Shown in pieces: positions 33,586 through 41,818 of a stretch of 64,000 bases of DNA. A model generated the notes under the pieces. It saw only the letters and a list, made by a program, of their open reading frames with translations, made no database searches and had not been told where the DNA came from. Source of the DNA: Mycolicibacterium bacteremicum (GTDB taxonomy: Bacteria; Actinomycetota; Actinomycetes; Mycobacteriales; Mycobacteriaceae); the NCBI RefSeq assembly GCF_943913955.1, contig NZ_CALUAE010000003.1:52371-116370 (forward strand). The letters run 5' to 3'. Numbering within the stretch: position 1 is the stretch's first letter; every line of letters begins with the position of its first letter. Position numbers and translations under genes: made by a program.

Positions 33586-34405
33586 TGTCCAGAACGTGGC
33601 TGATCCCGGCCTCCACGTCGCCGAGGCCGGTCAGATCGAGCCCGAACCGGTTCACCAGCTGATCGACGACCTCGGCGGCCCCGGCCAGTTCGATGCGCTC
33701 GGTGCCGCCGTTGGCATGGACGGCCAACTGCCGGCCGCGTAGGTTCCAGCGGGCGGCATCGGTCACCAGGGCCACCGAGAGCCCGACGACGAACACCGAT
33801 TCGGGATGGGTCGAGACGTACCAGCTGCCGACCTCAAGATCGATCCGCGGCCGCGGCTCGGTGGTGAACACGTACAGCGCCTGCCATTGCCCGCGCACCA
33901 GCGCCTCCAGCCCGAAGGTGTCCGGTCCGGCGTCCACCAGCCGGTAGGGCTCGTGCCGGGTCTGCTGTACCGGTCCTGCCACCAGCCTGATCGGCGAGGA
34001 CAGCGTCTGACCGCCGAATCCCACATCGCACAGGAACCGGCCGTCCTCGCCCGGCACCGTCACCGCCAGCACGTTGTGGGTCTGTGCCGGTAGCGGCGCA
34101 TCGGGCTCGTGCATCCAGACCACCCGGCCGGCCAGCCGATCGACCCCGAAACCCAGCGCCTCGAGCACGTAGCCGAACAGCCCGTTCTGCTCGTAGCAGT
34201 AGCCGCCGCGACGCCGGTGCACCAGCTTGTCGGCCAAGGCATCCACCCCCAGGTCCGCCACCGGGGTCCCGAGCACCGGGTCGAGGTTCTCGAACGGAAC
34301 GGTCCGATTGTGCGCGGCGTGCAGAGCGTGCAGGGTGTCGAGTGTCGGAATCGCATCCCCGAGATATCCGACCCGGGTGAAGTACGCAGACACGTCGATG
34401 GCCAT
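33572..34405 (-). CDS. nat: Arylamine N-acetyltransferase
   Basis: A 277-residue NAT. The catalytic triad is Cys in RRRGGYCYEQN (near 70), His in AQTHNVLAV (near 110) and Asp in CDVGFGGQT (near 127), and RWNLRGRQLAVH is the usual C-terminal segment. It transfers acetyl or propionyl groups from CoA to arylamines; in M. tuberculosis nat belongs to the KstR-controlled cholesterol genes. Here it is apart from hsa genes but still has a KstR-type box 46 bp upstream, shared with the divergent acyltransferase-fadD12-lipO operon. ATG 34405 is used; ATG 34414 is also possible. Confidence 0.94.
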   Translation of the reverse strand: MAIDVSAYFTRVGYLGDAIPTLDTLHALHAAHNRTVPFENLDPVLGTPVADLGVDALADKLVHRRRGGYCYEQNGLFGYVLEALGFGVDRLAGRVVWMHEPDAPLPAQTHNVLAVTVPGEDGRFLCDVGFGGQTLSSPIRLVAGPVQQTRHEPYRLVDAGPDTFGLEALVRGQWQALYVFTTEPRPRIDLEVGSWYVSTHPESVFVVGLSVALVTDAARWNLRGRQLAVHANGGTERIELAGAAEVVDQLVNRFGLDLTGLGDVEAGISHVLDITAM

Positions 34406-34450
34406 GGCTTCCATCGTGCCTTTGACCGCCGACACCGTCGCATGCAAAAC

Positions 34451-34464
34451 TAGAACACGTTCTA
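34451..34464. promoter_or_regulatory. KstR-type operator between nat and the acyltransferase-fadD12-lipO operon
   Basis: TAGAACACGTTCTA is a perfect dyad that fully matches the KstR consensus TNNAACNNGTTNNA. It lies in the 82-bp divergent space; minus-strand TAGTTT and plus-strand TCTAAT hexamers overlap its two ends, so binding would block both promoters. KstR represses sterol genes until released by a sterol CoA ester. Confidence 0.8.
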
Positions 34465-34487
34465 ATTCGACCGCCGGAGGCATTGCC

Positions 34488-35297
34488 ATGGGCTCGACCG
34501 ATATCGAACCGACCGAGATCACCAAATTCGATCCGGGACTCACCGAGAAGGTGATGGGGCTACTGCGACCGTTCCTCAAGGCCTACCACCGCTCCGAGGT
34601 CCGCGGCCTGGAGAACTTCCCCGAGGGCGGCGCGCTGGTGGTCTGCAACCACTCCGGCGGGATGTTCCCGATGGACGTGCCGATCTTCGCCGCCGACTTC
34701 TACGAGCGCCACGGCTACGGCCGCCCGGTCTACACCCTCAGCCACGCCATGCTGATGATCGGACCGACCGGCGACTTCTTCAAGAAGACCGGCTTCATCC
34801 TGGCCAGCCATGAGAACGCCGACGAGGCACTGCGCTCGGGCGGGGTGGTGGTGGTCTTCCCGGGGGGTGACTTCGACGTCTACCGCCCCACCCGGGAGGC
34901 CAACAAGATCGACTTCGACGGCCGGCAGGGCTACGTGCGCGCCGCCATCAACGCCGGGGTACCGATCGTGCCGATGGTCGGTATCGGCGGTCAGGAAACG
35001 CAGTTCTACCTGTCCCGCGGCACCTGGCTGGCCAAACGTCTCGGCCCGATCGCGCGGCTGGCCCGCACCAAGATCGTCCCGCTCTCGTTCGGGTTTCCGT
35101 TCGGCCTGTCGGCGGTGGTTCCGCTCAACGTCCCGCTGCCCGCGAAAATCACCATGCAGGTCCTACCGCCGGTGCGCATCGATGAGCAGTTCGGCGAGAA
35201 CCCCGATATCGACGAGGTGGACGCGCACGTGCGCCACGTCATGCAGACCGCACTCGACGAGCTGGCCGCCGAACGACGGTTACCGGTGATCGGCTGA
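34488..35297 (+). CDS. Lysophospholipid/glycerol acyltransferase-like protein (Rv1428c-like)
   Basis: A 269-residue acyltransferase. The motif CNHSGGMFPMDV at about residue 48 is of the H-x-x-x-x-P-x-D kind seen in TMEM68/DGAT-like acyltransferases rather than the strict HX4D of PlsC. GGVVVVFPGGDFDVYRPT and GVPIVPMVGIGG are the other conserved blocks. GGAGG at 34476-34480 is 7 nt before ATG. It heads an operon with fadD12 and lipO, the order Rv1428c-Rv1427c-Rv1426c in M. tuberculosis. It probably acylates glycerolipids using acyl-CoA supplied by FadD12. Confidence 0.9.
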   Translation: MGSTDIEPTEITKFDPGLTEKVMGLLRPFLKAYHRSEVRGLENFPEGGALVVCNHSGGMFPMDVPIFAADFYERHGYGRPVYTLSHAMLMIGPTGDFFKKTGFILASHENADEALRSGGVVVVFPGGDFDVYRPTREANKIDFDGRQGYVRAAINAGVPIVPMVGIGGQETQFYLSRGTWLAKRLGPIARLARTKIVPLSFGFPFGLSAVVPLNVPLPAKITMQVLPPVRIDEQFGENPDIDEVDAHVRHVMQTALDELAAERRLPVIG

Positions 35298-36955
35298 TGG
35301 GCCTGCAGGACATCCCCGGCCGCATCGCCCGACCCGCCCTCGACCGCGTCGCCGGCACCGTCGGTCTGGTGGACACCATGGTCCGGGCCGGGATGATCGC
35401 GCCGCTGCGCCCCGACAAGTATCTGCGCATCGCGGCCGCCATGGCGCGCGAGAACATGGGGATCACATCGGGATTCGCGAGCGCGGCGCAGCGCTGCGGT
35501 GACCGGGTCGGCCTCATCGACGAGCTCGGCGCGCTGACCTGGCGGGAGATCGATCAGCGGGCCGACGCGCTGGCCGCCGGCCTGCAGCGGCTGCCCTCGG
35601 GTGAGCCCGCCGTGATCGGCATCATGGCCCGCAATCACCGCGGTTTCGTCGAGTCGCTGATCGCGGCCAATCGGATCGGCGCCGATGTCCTGCTGCTCAA
35701 CACCGCATTCGCCGGTCCGGCGCTGGCCGAGGTGTGGCAGCGCGAATCCGCGGGCCGCCCGAGCGCGGTCATCTACGACGAGGAGTTCGGCTCCACGGTC
35801 GAACGGGCGTGTGCGGATTCGCCGGCCACCACGCGGGTGGTCGCCTGGACGGACACCGCGACGGCGTTGTTCACCGTCGAGAAGCTGATCACCGAGTACG
35901 CCGGCCGCGAACCGCGGCGCGCCAAGGAGAAGTCGAAGGTCATCCTGCTGACCTCGGGCACCACCGGAACCCCGAAGGGCGCCAAGCATTCCGGCGGCGG
36001 ACCCGAGGTCCTCAAGGCCATCCTGGACCGCACCCCGTGGCGCGCCGAGGAACCGGTGGTGGTCGTCGCCCCGATGTTCCACGCCTGGGGCTTCTCCCAG
36101 CTCGCCTTCGCCGCATCGATGGCGTGCACGATCATCACCCGCCGCAAGTTCGACCCCGAGGCCACCCTGGCGCTCGTCGACACCCACCGCGCCACCGGAT
36201 TGTGCGTGGTGCCGGTGATGTTCGACCGCATCGTCGAGTTGCCCGACGAGGTGCGCAACCGCTACAGCGGACGCACGCTGCGGTTCGCGGCGGCCTCGGG
36301 ATCGCGGATGCGCCCGGATGTCGTGATCAGGTTCATGGACCAGTTCGGCGACGTCATCTACAACAACTACAACGCCACCGAGGCCGGCATGATCGCCACC
36401 GCCACCCCGCAGGATCTGCGCGCCGCCCCCGATACCGCCGGAAAACCCGCCGAGGGCACCGAGATTCGTATCCTTGATGCCGAGCTGCGGCCGCTGCCAG
36501 CCGGTGAGGTGGGCACCATCTACGTTCGCAACTCGACCCAGTTCGACGGCTACACCAACGGTAACAATAAGGATTTCCACGACGGGTTCATGAACTCCGG
36601 TGACGTCGGCTATCTGGACCAGGCGGGCCGGCTGTTCGTGGTGGGCCGCGACGACGAGATGATCGTCTCGGGTGGCGAGAACGTGTACCCCATCGAGGTC
36701 GAGAAGACGTTGGTGGCACATCCCGACGTCGCCGAAGCCGCCGTCATCGGGGTGGACGACGAGCAGTTCGGCCAACGGCTCTCGGCTTTCGTGGTGCTGC
36801 GCAACCCGGTCACCGTCGACGCGCTCAAGGCACATGTGCGCGACAACCTGGCCAACTACAAGGTGCCGCGCGAGATCACGGTCCTCGACGAGCTGCCACG
36901 CAACAGCACCGGAAAGATCGCCCGCCGCGAGTTGCAAGACCGCGTGGGTGGGTAA
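35297..36955 (+). CDS. fadD12: Long-chain acyl-CoA synthetase FadD12-like
   Basis: A 552-residue AMP-forming ligase. The P-loop is LLTSGTTGTPKGAKH at about residue 218, the A5 motif is NNYNATEAGMI, A7 is NSGDVGYLD, A8 is GRDDEMIVSGGENVYPIEVE and the catalytic Lys is in NSTGKIARRE near the C-terminus. It activates fatty acids to acyl-CoA. The start codon overlaps the acyltransferase stop (TGATG), so the genes are coupled. The name rests on the three-gene order shared with Rv1428c-Rv1427c-Rv1426c; the substrate range is not visible. Confidence 0.88.
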   Translation: MGLQDIPGRIARPALDRVAGTVGLVDTMVRAGMIAPLRPDKYLRIAAAMARENMGITSGFASAAQRCGDRVGLIDELGALTWREIDQRADALAAGLQRLPSGEPAVIGIMARNHRGFVESLIAANRIGADVLLLNTAFAGPALAEVWQRESAGRPSAVIYDEEFGSTVERACADSPATTRVVAWTDTATALFTVEKLITEYAGREPRRAKEKSKVILLTSGTTGTPKGAKHSGGGPEVLKAILDRTPWRAEEPVVVVAPMFHAWGFSQLAFAASMACTIITRRKFDPEATLALVDTHRATGLCVVPVMFDRIVELPDEVRNRYSGRTLRFAAASGSRMRPDVVIRFMDQFGDVIYNNYNATEAGMIATATPQDLRAAPDTAGKPAEGTEIRILDAELRPLPAGEVGTIYVRNSTQFDGYTNGNNKDFHDGFMNSGDVGYLDQAGRLFVVGRDDEMIVSGGENVYPIEVEKTLVAHPDVAEAAVIGVDDEQFGQRLSAFVVLRNPVTVDALKAHVRDNLANYKVPREITVLDELPRNSTGKIARRELQDRVGG

Positions 36956-36964
36956 TCAGGCCGC

Positions 36965-38167
36965 ATGCGTCTGCTGACACCGCGCCCCGTGCTGGGCGCG
37001 TTCGCCGAACTGGTCAACGCCACCAACGCCGTCCGTCCGCTGGGCCGCAAGGGCTACAGCACGCTGCCGACGTTCGCCTTCGGGTGGCCGACGTCGGAGA
37101 ACGCGCCGTTGTTCCTGACCGGGTCGCTGCTCGATGTGCTGCGCCGCGCGCTGCTGGGCCACTACCGGACCCGTAACGGCCGGATTTCGCTGATACTCAA
37201 GGCGCTCACCTGGAGCCTGTTGCTGTTGTTGCAGCGCCGCGAGGACGAGTCGAAGAAATACTTCGAGGATCCGCTGCGCGCGGCGCTGGGCGCCGACTAC
37301 CTGGAGGCCAAGGAGCCCGAGCGCCGACCCCGCGGGGTGTTCGGCACCGGGTGGACCCGGCGCCGGTACGTGCACGAGACGGTGCGCTACGGGCCGCACG
37401 GTCCCAACCTGGCCGACATCTGGATGCGCCCGGACCTGCCGCGCGACGGCAAAGCTCCGGTGCTGCTGCAGATCCCGGGCGGGGCATGGATGATCGGGAT
37501 GCGCCGGCCGCAGGCCTACCCGATGCTGTCCAGGCTGGCCGAGCGTGGCTGGATCTGTGTGTCGATCGGCTACCGGATCAGTCCGAAATACACCTGGCCC
37601 GACCACATCGTCGATGTCAAGAAGGCGATCGCGTGGGTCAAGGAGAACATCGCCGAGTTCGGCGGTGATCCGGCAGCGGTGTACATCACCGGCGGATCGG
37701 CCGGTGGGCACCTGACCGCGCTGGCGGCGCTGACCCCCAACGATCCCCGGTGGCAGCCCGGCTTCGAGGACGCCGACACCTCGGTGGCGGCCGCGGTGCC
37801 GATCTACGGCCGCTACGACTGGTTCACCGACGAGGGCTCGGGCCGCGGCGAATTCGTGAAGGTGCTGCAGAAGTTCATCGTCAAACGGCCGTTCGCGACC
37901 CACCGGCAGGTCTACCTCGACGCCTCACCGATCACCCTGGTGCATGCCGACGCCCCACCGTTCTTCGTGCTGCACGGTGAGGACGACTCGGTGATCCCGG
38001 TGCAGGAGGGCCGCGATTTCGTCGCCGCGCTCACGGCGGTGTCGAAGGCGCCGGTGATCTACGCCGAAATCCCGCACGCCCAGCACGCTTTCGACTTCTT
38101 CGGATCCGCCCACGGACACAACACGGCCGCTGCGGTGGAACGCTTCCTGAACTGGGTGCGCGGCTGA
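36965..38167 (+). CDS. lipO: Alpha/beta-hydrolase esterase LipO-like
   Basis: A 400-residue carboxylesterase of the hormone-sensitive-lipase-related group. The oxyanion motif is QIPGGAWMIG (a PGGAW variant of HGGG), the nucleophile Ser sits in TGGSAGGHL, the acid in HGEDDSVIPV and the His in AQHAFDFF. The N-terminal 90 residues contain a hydrophobic stretch (LILKALTWSLLLLLQ) that may anchor the protein to the membrane. It is the last gene of the operon, 9 bp after fadD12, and would release fatty acids from esters for the synthetase. It strongly resembles LipC encoded at 40470, suggesting paralogy. Confidence 0.88.
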   Translation: MRLLTPRPVLGAFAELVNATNAVRPLGRKGYSTLPTFAFGWPTSENAPLFLTGSLLDVLRRALLGHYRTRNGRISLILKALTWSLLLLLQRREDESKKYFEDPLRAALGADYLEAKEPERRPRGVFGTGWTRRRYVHETVRYGPHGPNLADIWMRPDLPRDGKAPVLLQIPGGAWMIGMRRPQAYPMLSRLAERGWICVSIGYRISPKYTWPDHIVDVKKAIAWVKENIAEFGGDPAAVYITGGSAGGHLTALAALTPNDPRWQPGFEDADTSVAAAVPIYGRYDWFTDEGSGRGEFVKVLQKFIVKRPFATHRQVYLDASPITLVHADAPPFFVLHGEDDSVIPVQEGRDFVAALTAVSKAPVIYAEIPHAQHAFDFFGSAHGHNTAAAVERFLNWVRG

Positions 38168-38183
38168 GACTGCCACACCCGCA

Positions 38184-38984
38184 TCAGCACAGTGGTGTGT
38201 GCCTGCACAGCTCGGCCGGCGGCGGTGGCAGCTGAGGCTGCGGGAGCTGTGGCGGCGGTGGCAGGCGCGGTGGCGGCGGCAACCGGGGCGGTGGCGGGAG
38301 TCGCGGACCGCGCGGAGCCTGCGGCGCCGGTGGTGCGTCGTTCGATTCCACCGGCGCGGGTGCGGGGTCGGCACCCGGTGGTGGTGGCGGCGGTGGCGGC
38401 GCGGCCGGTTCGGATGCCGCGGGCAGCGTCGCCGGCATCGTCCAGATGGCGATGGCGGCCGGCTCCATGCCGAAACCGGCCGGGGCGGCGGTCAGCTGCA
38501 GCTGCGTCGGGCGCATCCCGGGCCCGAGTGCGAAGAACACCCAGCCGGTGGAGTCGGAGCGGACACGGGAAGCCAGCGGCAGCGTGGTGGCCTCGACCGG
38601 CCGCGAGGTGGGGATCTGCTCACCGCCGCTGAGGTGCAGCCGGAATCCGCCGTCGGCACCGGTGGCATCGATCGGTGTGGTCACCCCGGTGAAGGACACC
38701 TCGATGCCGAGTTCGGTCTGTGCGCCGGCACGCAGCACCGCGAGGTTGTCGGCCCGGGGGGTGATGGTGGCCCCCTTTGCGGTCAGCGGCTGGCCAAGCG
38801 CCGCGGTGCCGGGCAGGATCGATACGGCACCGGGATCATCGGTGGTGCTGGTGGCGCTGCGATCCGCCGAATTCCGGCTCCCCGCCGAATCAGAGGTCGA
38901 CGGGCCGTAGGAGCAACCGGCCACCACCATCGGCAGCACCACGACCGCGGCGACCGTGTGGGTCAGTCGCGTCAGCCGGTGCAC
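38184..38984 (-). CDS. Proline-rich lipoprotein
   Basis: A 266-residue lipoprotein: signal peptide with lipobox VVAGC (Cys at about 23), a Ser/Thr linker, an Ig-like or beta domain (residues 55-185; VSILPGTAALGQPLTAKGAT to GWVFFALGPG), then about 80 residues that are largely Pro with Ala/Leu/Arg, including LPPPPR-type repeats, ending ELCRHTPLC with two cysteines. The start GTG 38984 gives a compact signal peptide. The C-terminal Pro rod could span the periplasm or cell wall and present the last Cys pair. No family name is certain. It is convergent with lipO (16-bp gap). Confidence 0.78.
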   Translation of the reverse strand: MHRLTRLTHTVAAVVVLPMVVAGCSYGPSTSDSAGSRNSADRSATSTTDDPGAVSILPGTAALGQPLTAKGATITPRADNLAVLRAGAQTELGIEVSFTGVTTPIDATGADGGFRLHLSGGEQIPTSRPVEATTLPLASRVRSDSTGWVFFALGPGMRPTQLQLTAAPAGFGMEPAAIAIWTMPATLPAASEPAAPPPPPPPPGADPAPAPVESNDAPPAPQAPRGPRLPPPPRLPPPPRLPPPPQLPQPQLPPPPAELCRHTPLC

Positions 38985-39037
38985 CGGTTCATTGTGTCGT
39001 ATCCCCGCCGCATCGGCAGGGTCGCGTCCCGGCCGGT

Positions 39038-40441
39038 TCACGTGTTGACGGTGATCTCCCCGGAGATCCCCGCTGCGGCACGGATATCACGCAGTTCCTG
39101 CACCATCGCATCGGTGATCTCGTGCGGGTCCTGCACCGTGGCGGTGTCCGAGAGCACCGAGATGTTGAGCTGGTCGACATAGCTCCACACCGTGATGTTC
39201 AGACCGCTGGCCGCGGTGAGCGGTCCGACCGAGTAGATCTCGGACACCGTGGCCCCACCGACGCGCCCGAGCTCGCGCGGACCCGGCACATTCGAGATGT
39301 TCAGATTCAGGATCTTGTTCTGCCCGTCCACATTGGACAGCTTCCGGAACAATGCCTCGACGCCGGCCGGTGGCATGTAGGAGGCCCATCGCGCCACCAG
39401 TTCCGGTCCGATCAGCTGGTTGCTCTCCTTGGCCAGGGTGGCCGCCTCGCTGGCTCGCCGCACCCGCTCCAGCGGATCGTCGATGTCCACCGGCAATGCC
39501 ATCAACACGCCGGTGAAGCGATTACCCGAGATGCGTTCCGGGGAGAAGTCGAAGCTCATCGGCACCGAGGCCAGCAACGGGTGGTCGGCCTTGCCCTCGT
39601 AGTGCAGCTGCAACGCGCGCAGCGCACCCGAGGACAATGCCAGCACCATGTCATTGATGGTGGCGCCCAACTGTTTTCCGGTCGACTTGACATCGGCCAG
39701 CGACAGGCTGGCGGTGGCGAACCGGCGTTCCGGGGTCAGCACATGGTTCATGAAGCTCGGCGGCGGGGTGAACGGACGGGTCAGTTCCGGCCCGAACTTG
39801 CGGTTGCTGCGCCGCACCCGGCCGATCCCGTCCGCGGTGTACTTCACCAGCCCGGGCACCCGCCCGATATGGCGCATGTGATCCCAGAAGGCCGAGCGCA
39901 CAAGCTCACCGGTGGACGGTGCCGGATCGGTCGCGTACGAGTCGCGGTCGCGCTGCGGCCCGTCCTGCAGATCCATCCCGCGCGCCAGCAGATTGGCCGA
40001 GGCCACCCCGTCGGCCAGCGCGTGATGGATCTTGCCCACCACCGCGATCCGGTCATCGGCCAGACCCTCGACGAAGTACATCTCCCACAGCGGGCGGCTG
40101 CGGTCCAGCGGGGTACTGGCGATCTCGCCGATGGCCTCGTCGAGTTCGCGGCGCCCACCGGGGGCGGCCACCCGCCACGGGCGGATGTGGTATTCCAGGT
40201 CGACATCGCAGTTCTCCCGCCACATGGGGTGGTGGAACTTGAACGGGATGTCGACGAGCTGATAGCGGAAGGGCTCGAGCTTGTAGAGCCTGCCGTGCAA
40301 CACGTTCCGGAATTCGTCGATGCCGAACGTGCGGTCGCCGAGGCCGTGCAGGTCGATGACGGCGATCTTCAAGGTGTGCATGTGCACGTTGGGCGCTTCC
40401 GAATACAGCAGGAACGCGTCCCAACCGCTGAGCCTCTTCAC
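39038..40441 (-). CDS. Wax ester synthase / diacylglycerol acyltransferase (Rv0221-like)
   Basis: A 467-residue WS/DGAT. The active-site motif HHALADG is at about residue 135, and PLWEMYFVEGL, NISNVPGP and the C-terminal VSYVD-like WSYVDQLNISVLSD are family motifs. It esterifies acyl-CoA to diacylglycerol or long-chain alcohols to make storage lipid. GGGGAGGA precedes GTG 40441. It follows lipC by 28 bp, as Rv0221 follows Rv0220, so lipase and synthase share a message. The downstream lipoprotein gene starts 53 bp further on. Confidence 0.92.
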   Translation of the reverse strand: MKRLSGWDAFLLYSEAPNVHMHTLKIAVIDLHGLGDRTFGIDEFRNVLHGRLYKLEPFRYQLVDIPFKFHHPMWRENCDVDLEYHIRPWRVAAPGGRRELDEAIGEIASTPLDRSRPLWEMYFVEGLADDRIAVVGKIHHALADGVASANLLARGMDLQDGPQRDRDSYATDPAPSTGELVRSAFWDHMRHIGRVPGLVKYTADGIGRVRRSNRKFGPELTRPFTPPPSFMNHVLTPERRFATASLSLADVKSTGKQLGATINDMVLALSSGALRALQLHYEGKADHPLLASVPMSFDFSPERISGNRFTGVLMALPVDIDDPLERVRRASEAATLAKESNQLIGPELVARWASYMPPAGVEALFRKLSNVDGQNKILNLNISNVPGPRELGRVGGATVSEIYSVGPLTAASGLNITVWSYVDQLNISVLSDTATVQDPHEITDAMVQELRDIRAAAGISGEITVNT

Positions 40442-40469
40442 GGCTTTGTCCTCCCCTGGGTGGAGGAGT

Positions 40470-41693
40470 CTATATAACCGCCTTGGCCTGACGCGCCGTC
40501 GAGTTTCGGTGGATCTGGTTGAGGAACAATCCGATGGCCTTGGCCATCGCACCGGTGCGGGCCCCGTCGGTCATGTCGAAACCGTGCCCGGCGCCCGGGA
40601 ACTCGACGTAGCTGACCGGCGCGTCCGAGGTCGCCTTGAGGCGGTCGACGAAGCTGCGCGCCTGGGCGACCGGGATCACGGTGTCACCAGAACCGTGGAT
40701 CACCAGGAAGGGCGGGGCGTCCCGGTGCACCCGGGCGATCGGCGACGCGTCCCGGAAGACGTCCGGGTGCCGGTCGATCTTGCGACCGACGACGACGCGT
40801 TCGAGGAAATCGACGAACCGGTCCCGCTCCACGGTCGAGCGGTCCTCCCAGTCGTAGCGGCCGTAGATCCCGACGACGGCGTCCACGGAGGTGTCCGCCT
40901 CGTCGTCCAATTCGGTCTGCATGGCCGGATCGTTGGGGGTCAGGCCGGCCAGGGCCGCGAGATGCCCACCGGCCGAGCAGCCGGCCACCGCGACGAAGTT
41001 ACGGTCGCCGCCGAACTTGTCGACATTGGCCCTGGCCCACGCGATCGCGGCCTTGACGTCGGTCAGGTGGCGCGGCCAGCGGTGGTGCGGGGCGACCCGG
41101 TAGTCGATGGACAGGCACACCCAGCCCTGCTGGGCCAGGTGCGACATCATCGCGTAGCCCTGCAGGATGCGGCTGCCGTGCACCCAGGCCCCGCCCGGGA
41201 TGAACAACAGCACCGGTGCCGGCTCGGCAGGAAGCTCGGCGGGCCGCCACACGTCGAGCAGTTGCAGTGGGTGGTCGCCGTAGCGCACCGAGGAGCGGTA
41301 CACGTCGCGCCGGTAGGTCATGGTGTTCCACAGCGGGGGCATCGCTTCCGGGGTGGGCCAGGTGCCGGCCAGGTCGGTGGGGTTGACGACCCCGCGCAGC
41401 CCCTCCTTGGCGACGGTGACCGTCTGATCCCGTTCCGCCTTGCGGACCGGCGCGTTGCCGGGTCCGAACCAGGACTTGGCCGACGCGGCGAACAATTCCG
41501 GGAACTGCCGGAAGCCCCAGACGCCCATCGCGGCCAGGCCGCCGAGTGGCTCAAGTTGCTTACCGACAATGGGTAGCGAAGCAGATGCGACAGATAGTGC
41601 CAGCATACGGTCGGCATGGTTGGCGTTCAGCAACCATCGCGCGCGGCTCATCAGGGAGGGGCCGGAGCTCATATTCTCCGGTTGTGCCGTCAT
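40470..41693 (-). CDS. lipC: Alpha/beta-hydrolase esterase LipC
   Basis: A 407-residue esterase. The oxyanion motif is FIPGGAWVHG, the nucleophile Ser is in VAGCSAGGHLAAL, the acid in HGSGDTVIPV and His in GAGHGFDMTD. N-terminal residues 15-75 are hydrophobic and may mediate membrane association. M. tuberculosis LipC (Rv0220) is a cell-surface esterase or lipase of similar length and is followed by the WS/DGAT gene Rv0221, the order seen here. ATG 41693 is used; the frame upstream is less likely coding. Confidence 0.92.
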   Translation of the reverse strand: MTAQPENMSSGPSLMSRARWLLNANHADRMLALSVASASLPIVGKQLEPLGGLAAMGVWGFRQFPELFAASAKSWFGPGNAPVRKAERDQTVTVAKEGLRGVVNPTDLAGTWPTPEAMPPLWNTMTYRRDVYRSSVRYGDHPLQLLDVWRPAELPAEPAPVLLFIPGGAWVHGSRILQGYAMMSHLAQQGWVCLSIDYRVAPHHRWPRHLTDVKAAIAWARANVDKFGGDRNFVAVAGCSAGGHLAALAGLTPNDPAMQTELDDEADTSVDAVVGIYGRYDWEDRSTVERDRFVDFLERVVVGRKIDRHPDVFRDASPIARVHRDAPPFLVIHGSGDTVIPVAQARSFVDRLKATSDAPVSYVEFPGAGHGFDMTDGARTGAMAKAIGLFLNQIHRNSTARQAKAVI

Positions 41694-41750
41694 GGCGCGA
41701 GCGTACCCGCGGACGGCCCCGCTCAAGCAGACATTTTCGAGGATCTGTCT

Positions 41751-41776
41751 ACCTGTATTTCAACTGTGACCTGTAT
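41751..41776. repeat. Direct repeat ACCTGTAT in lipC / fused-FadE divergent region
   Basis: ACCTGTAT occurs at 41751-41758 and 41769-41776, 18 bp apart start-to-start, in the 125-bp divergent gap. TAACTT at 41803-41808 is a plausible -10 for the FadE gene, 9 nt before ATG 41819. The repeat might be a regulator site; support is modest. Confidence 0.3.
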
Positions 41777-41818
41777 CACTTCTGGACGGTCGAGCGGCGC
41801 AGGTAACTTCGGTTGATC

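Noticed and set aside
40320..41576. Long plus-strand open frame opposite lipC and WS/DGAT
   Set aside because: Antisense to two genes with intact motifs; composition is that of a shadow frame.
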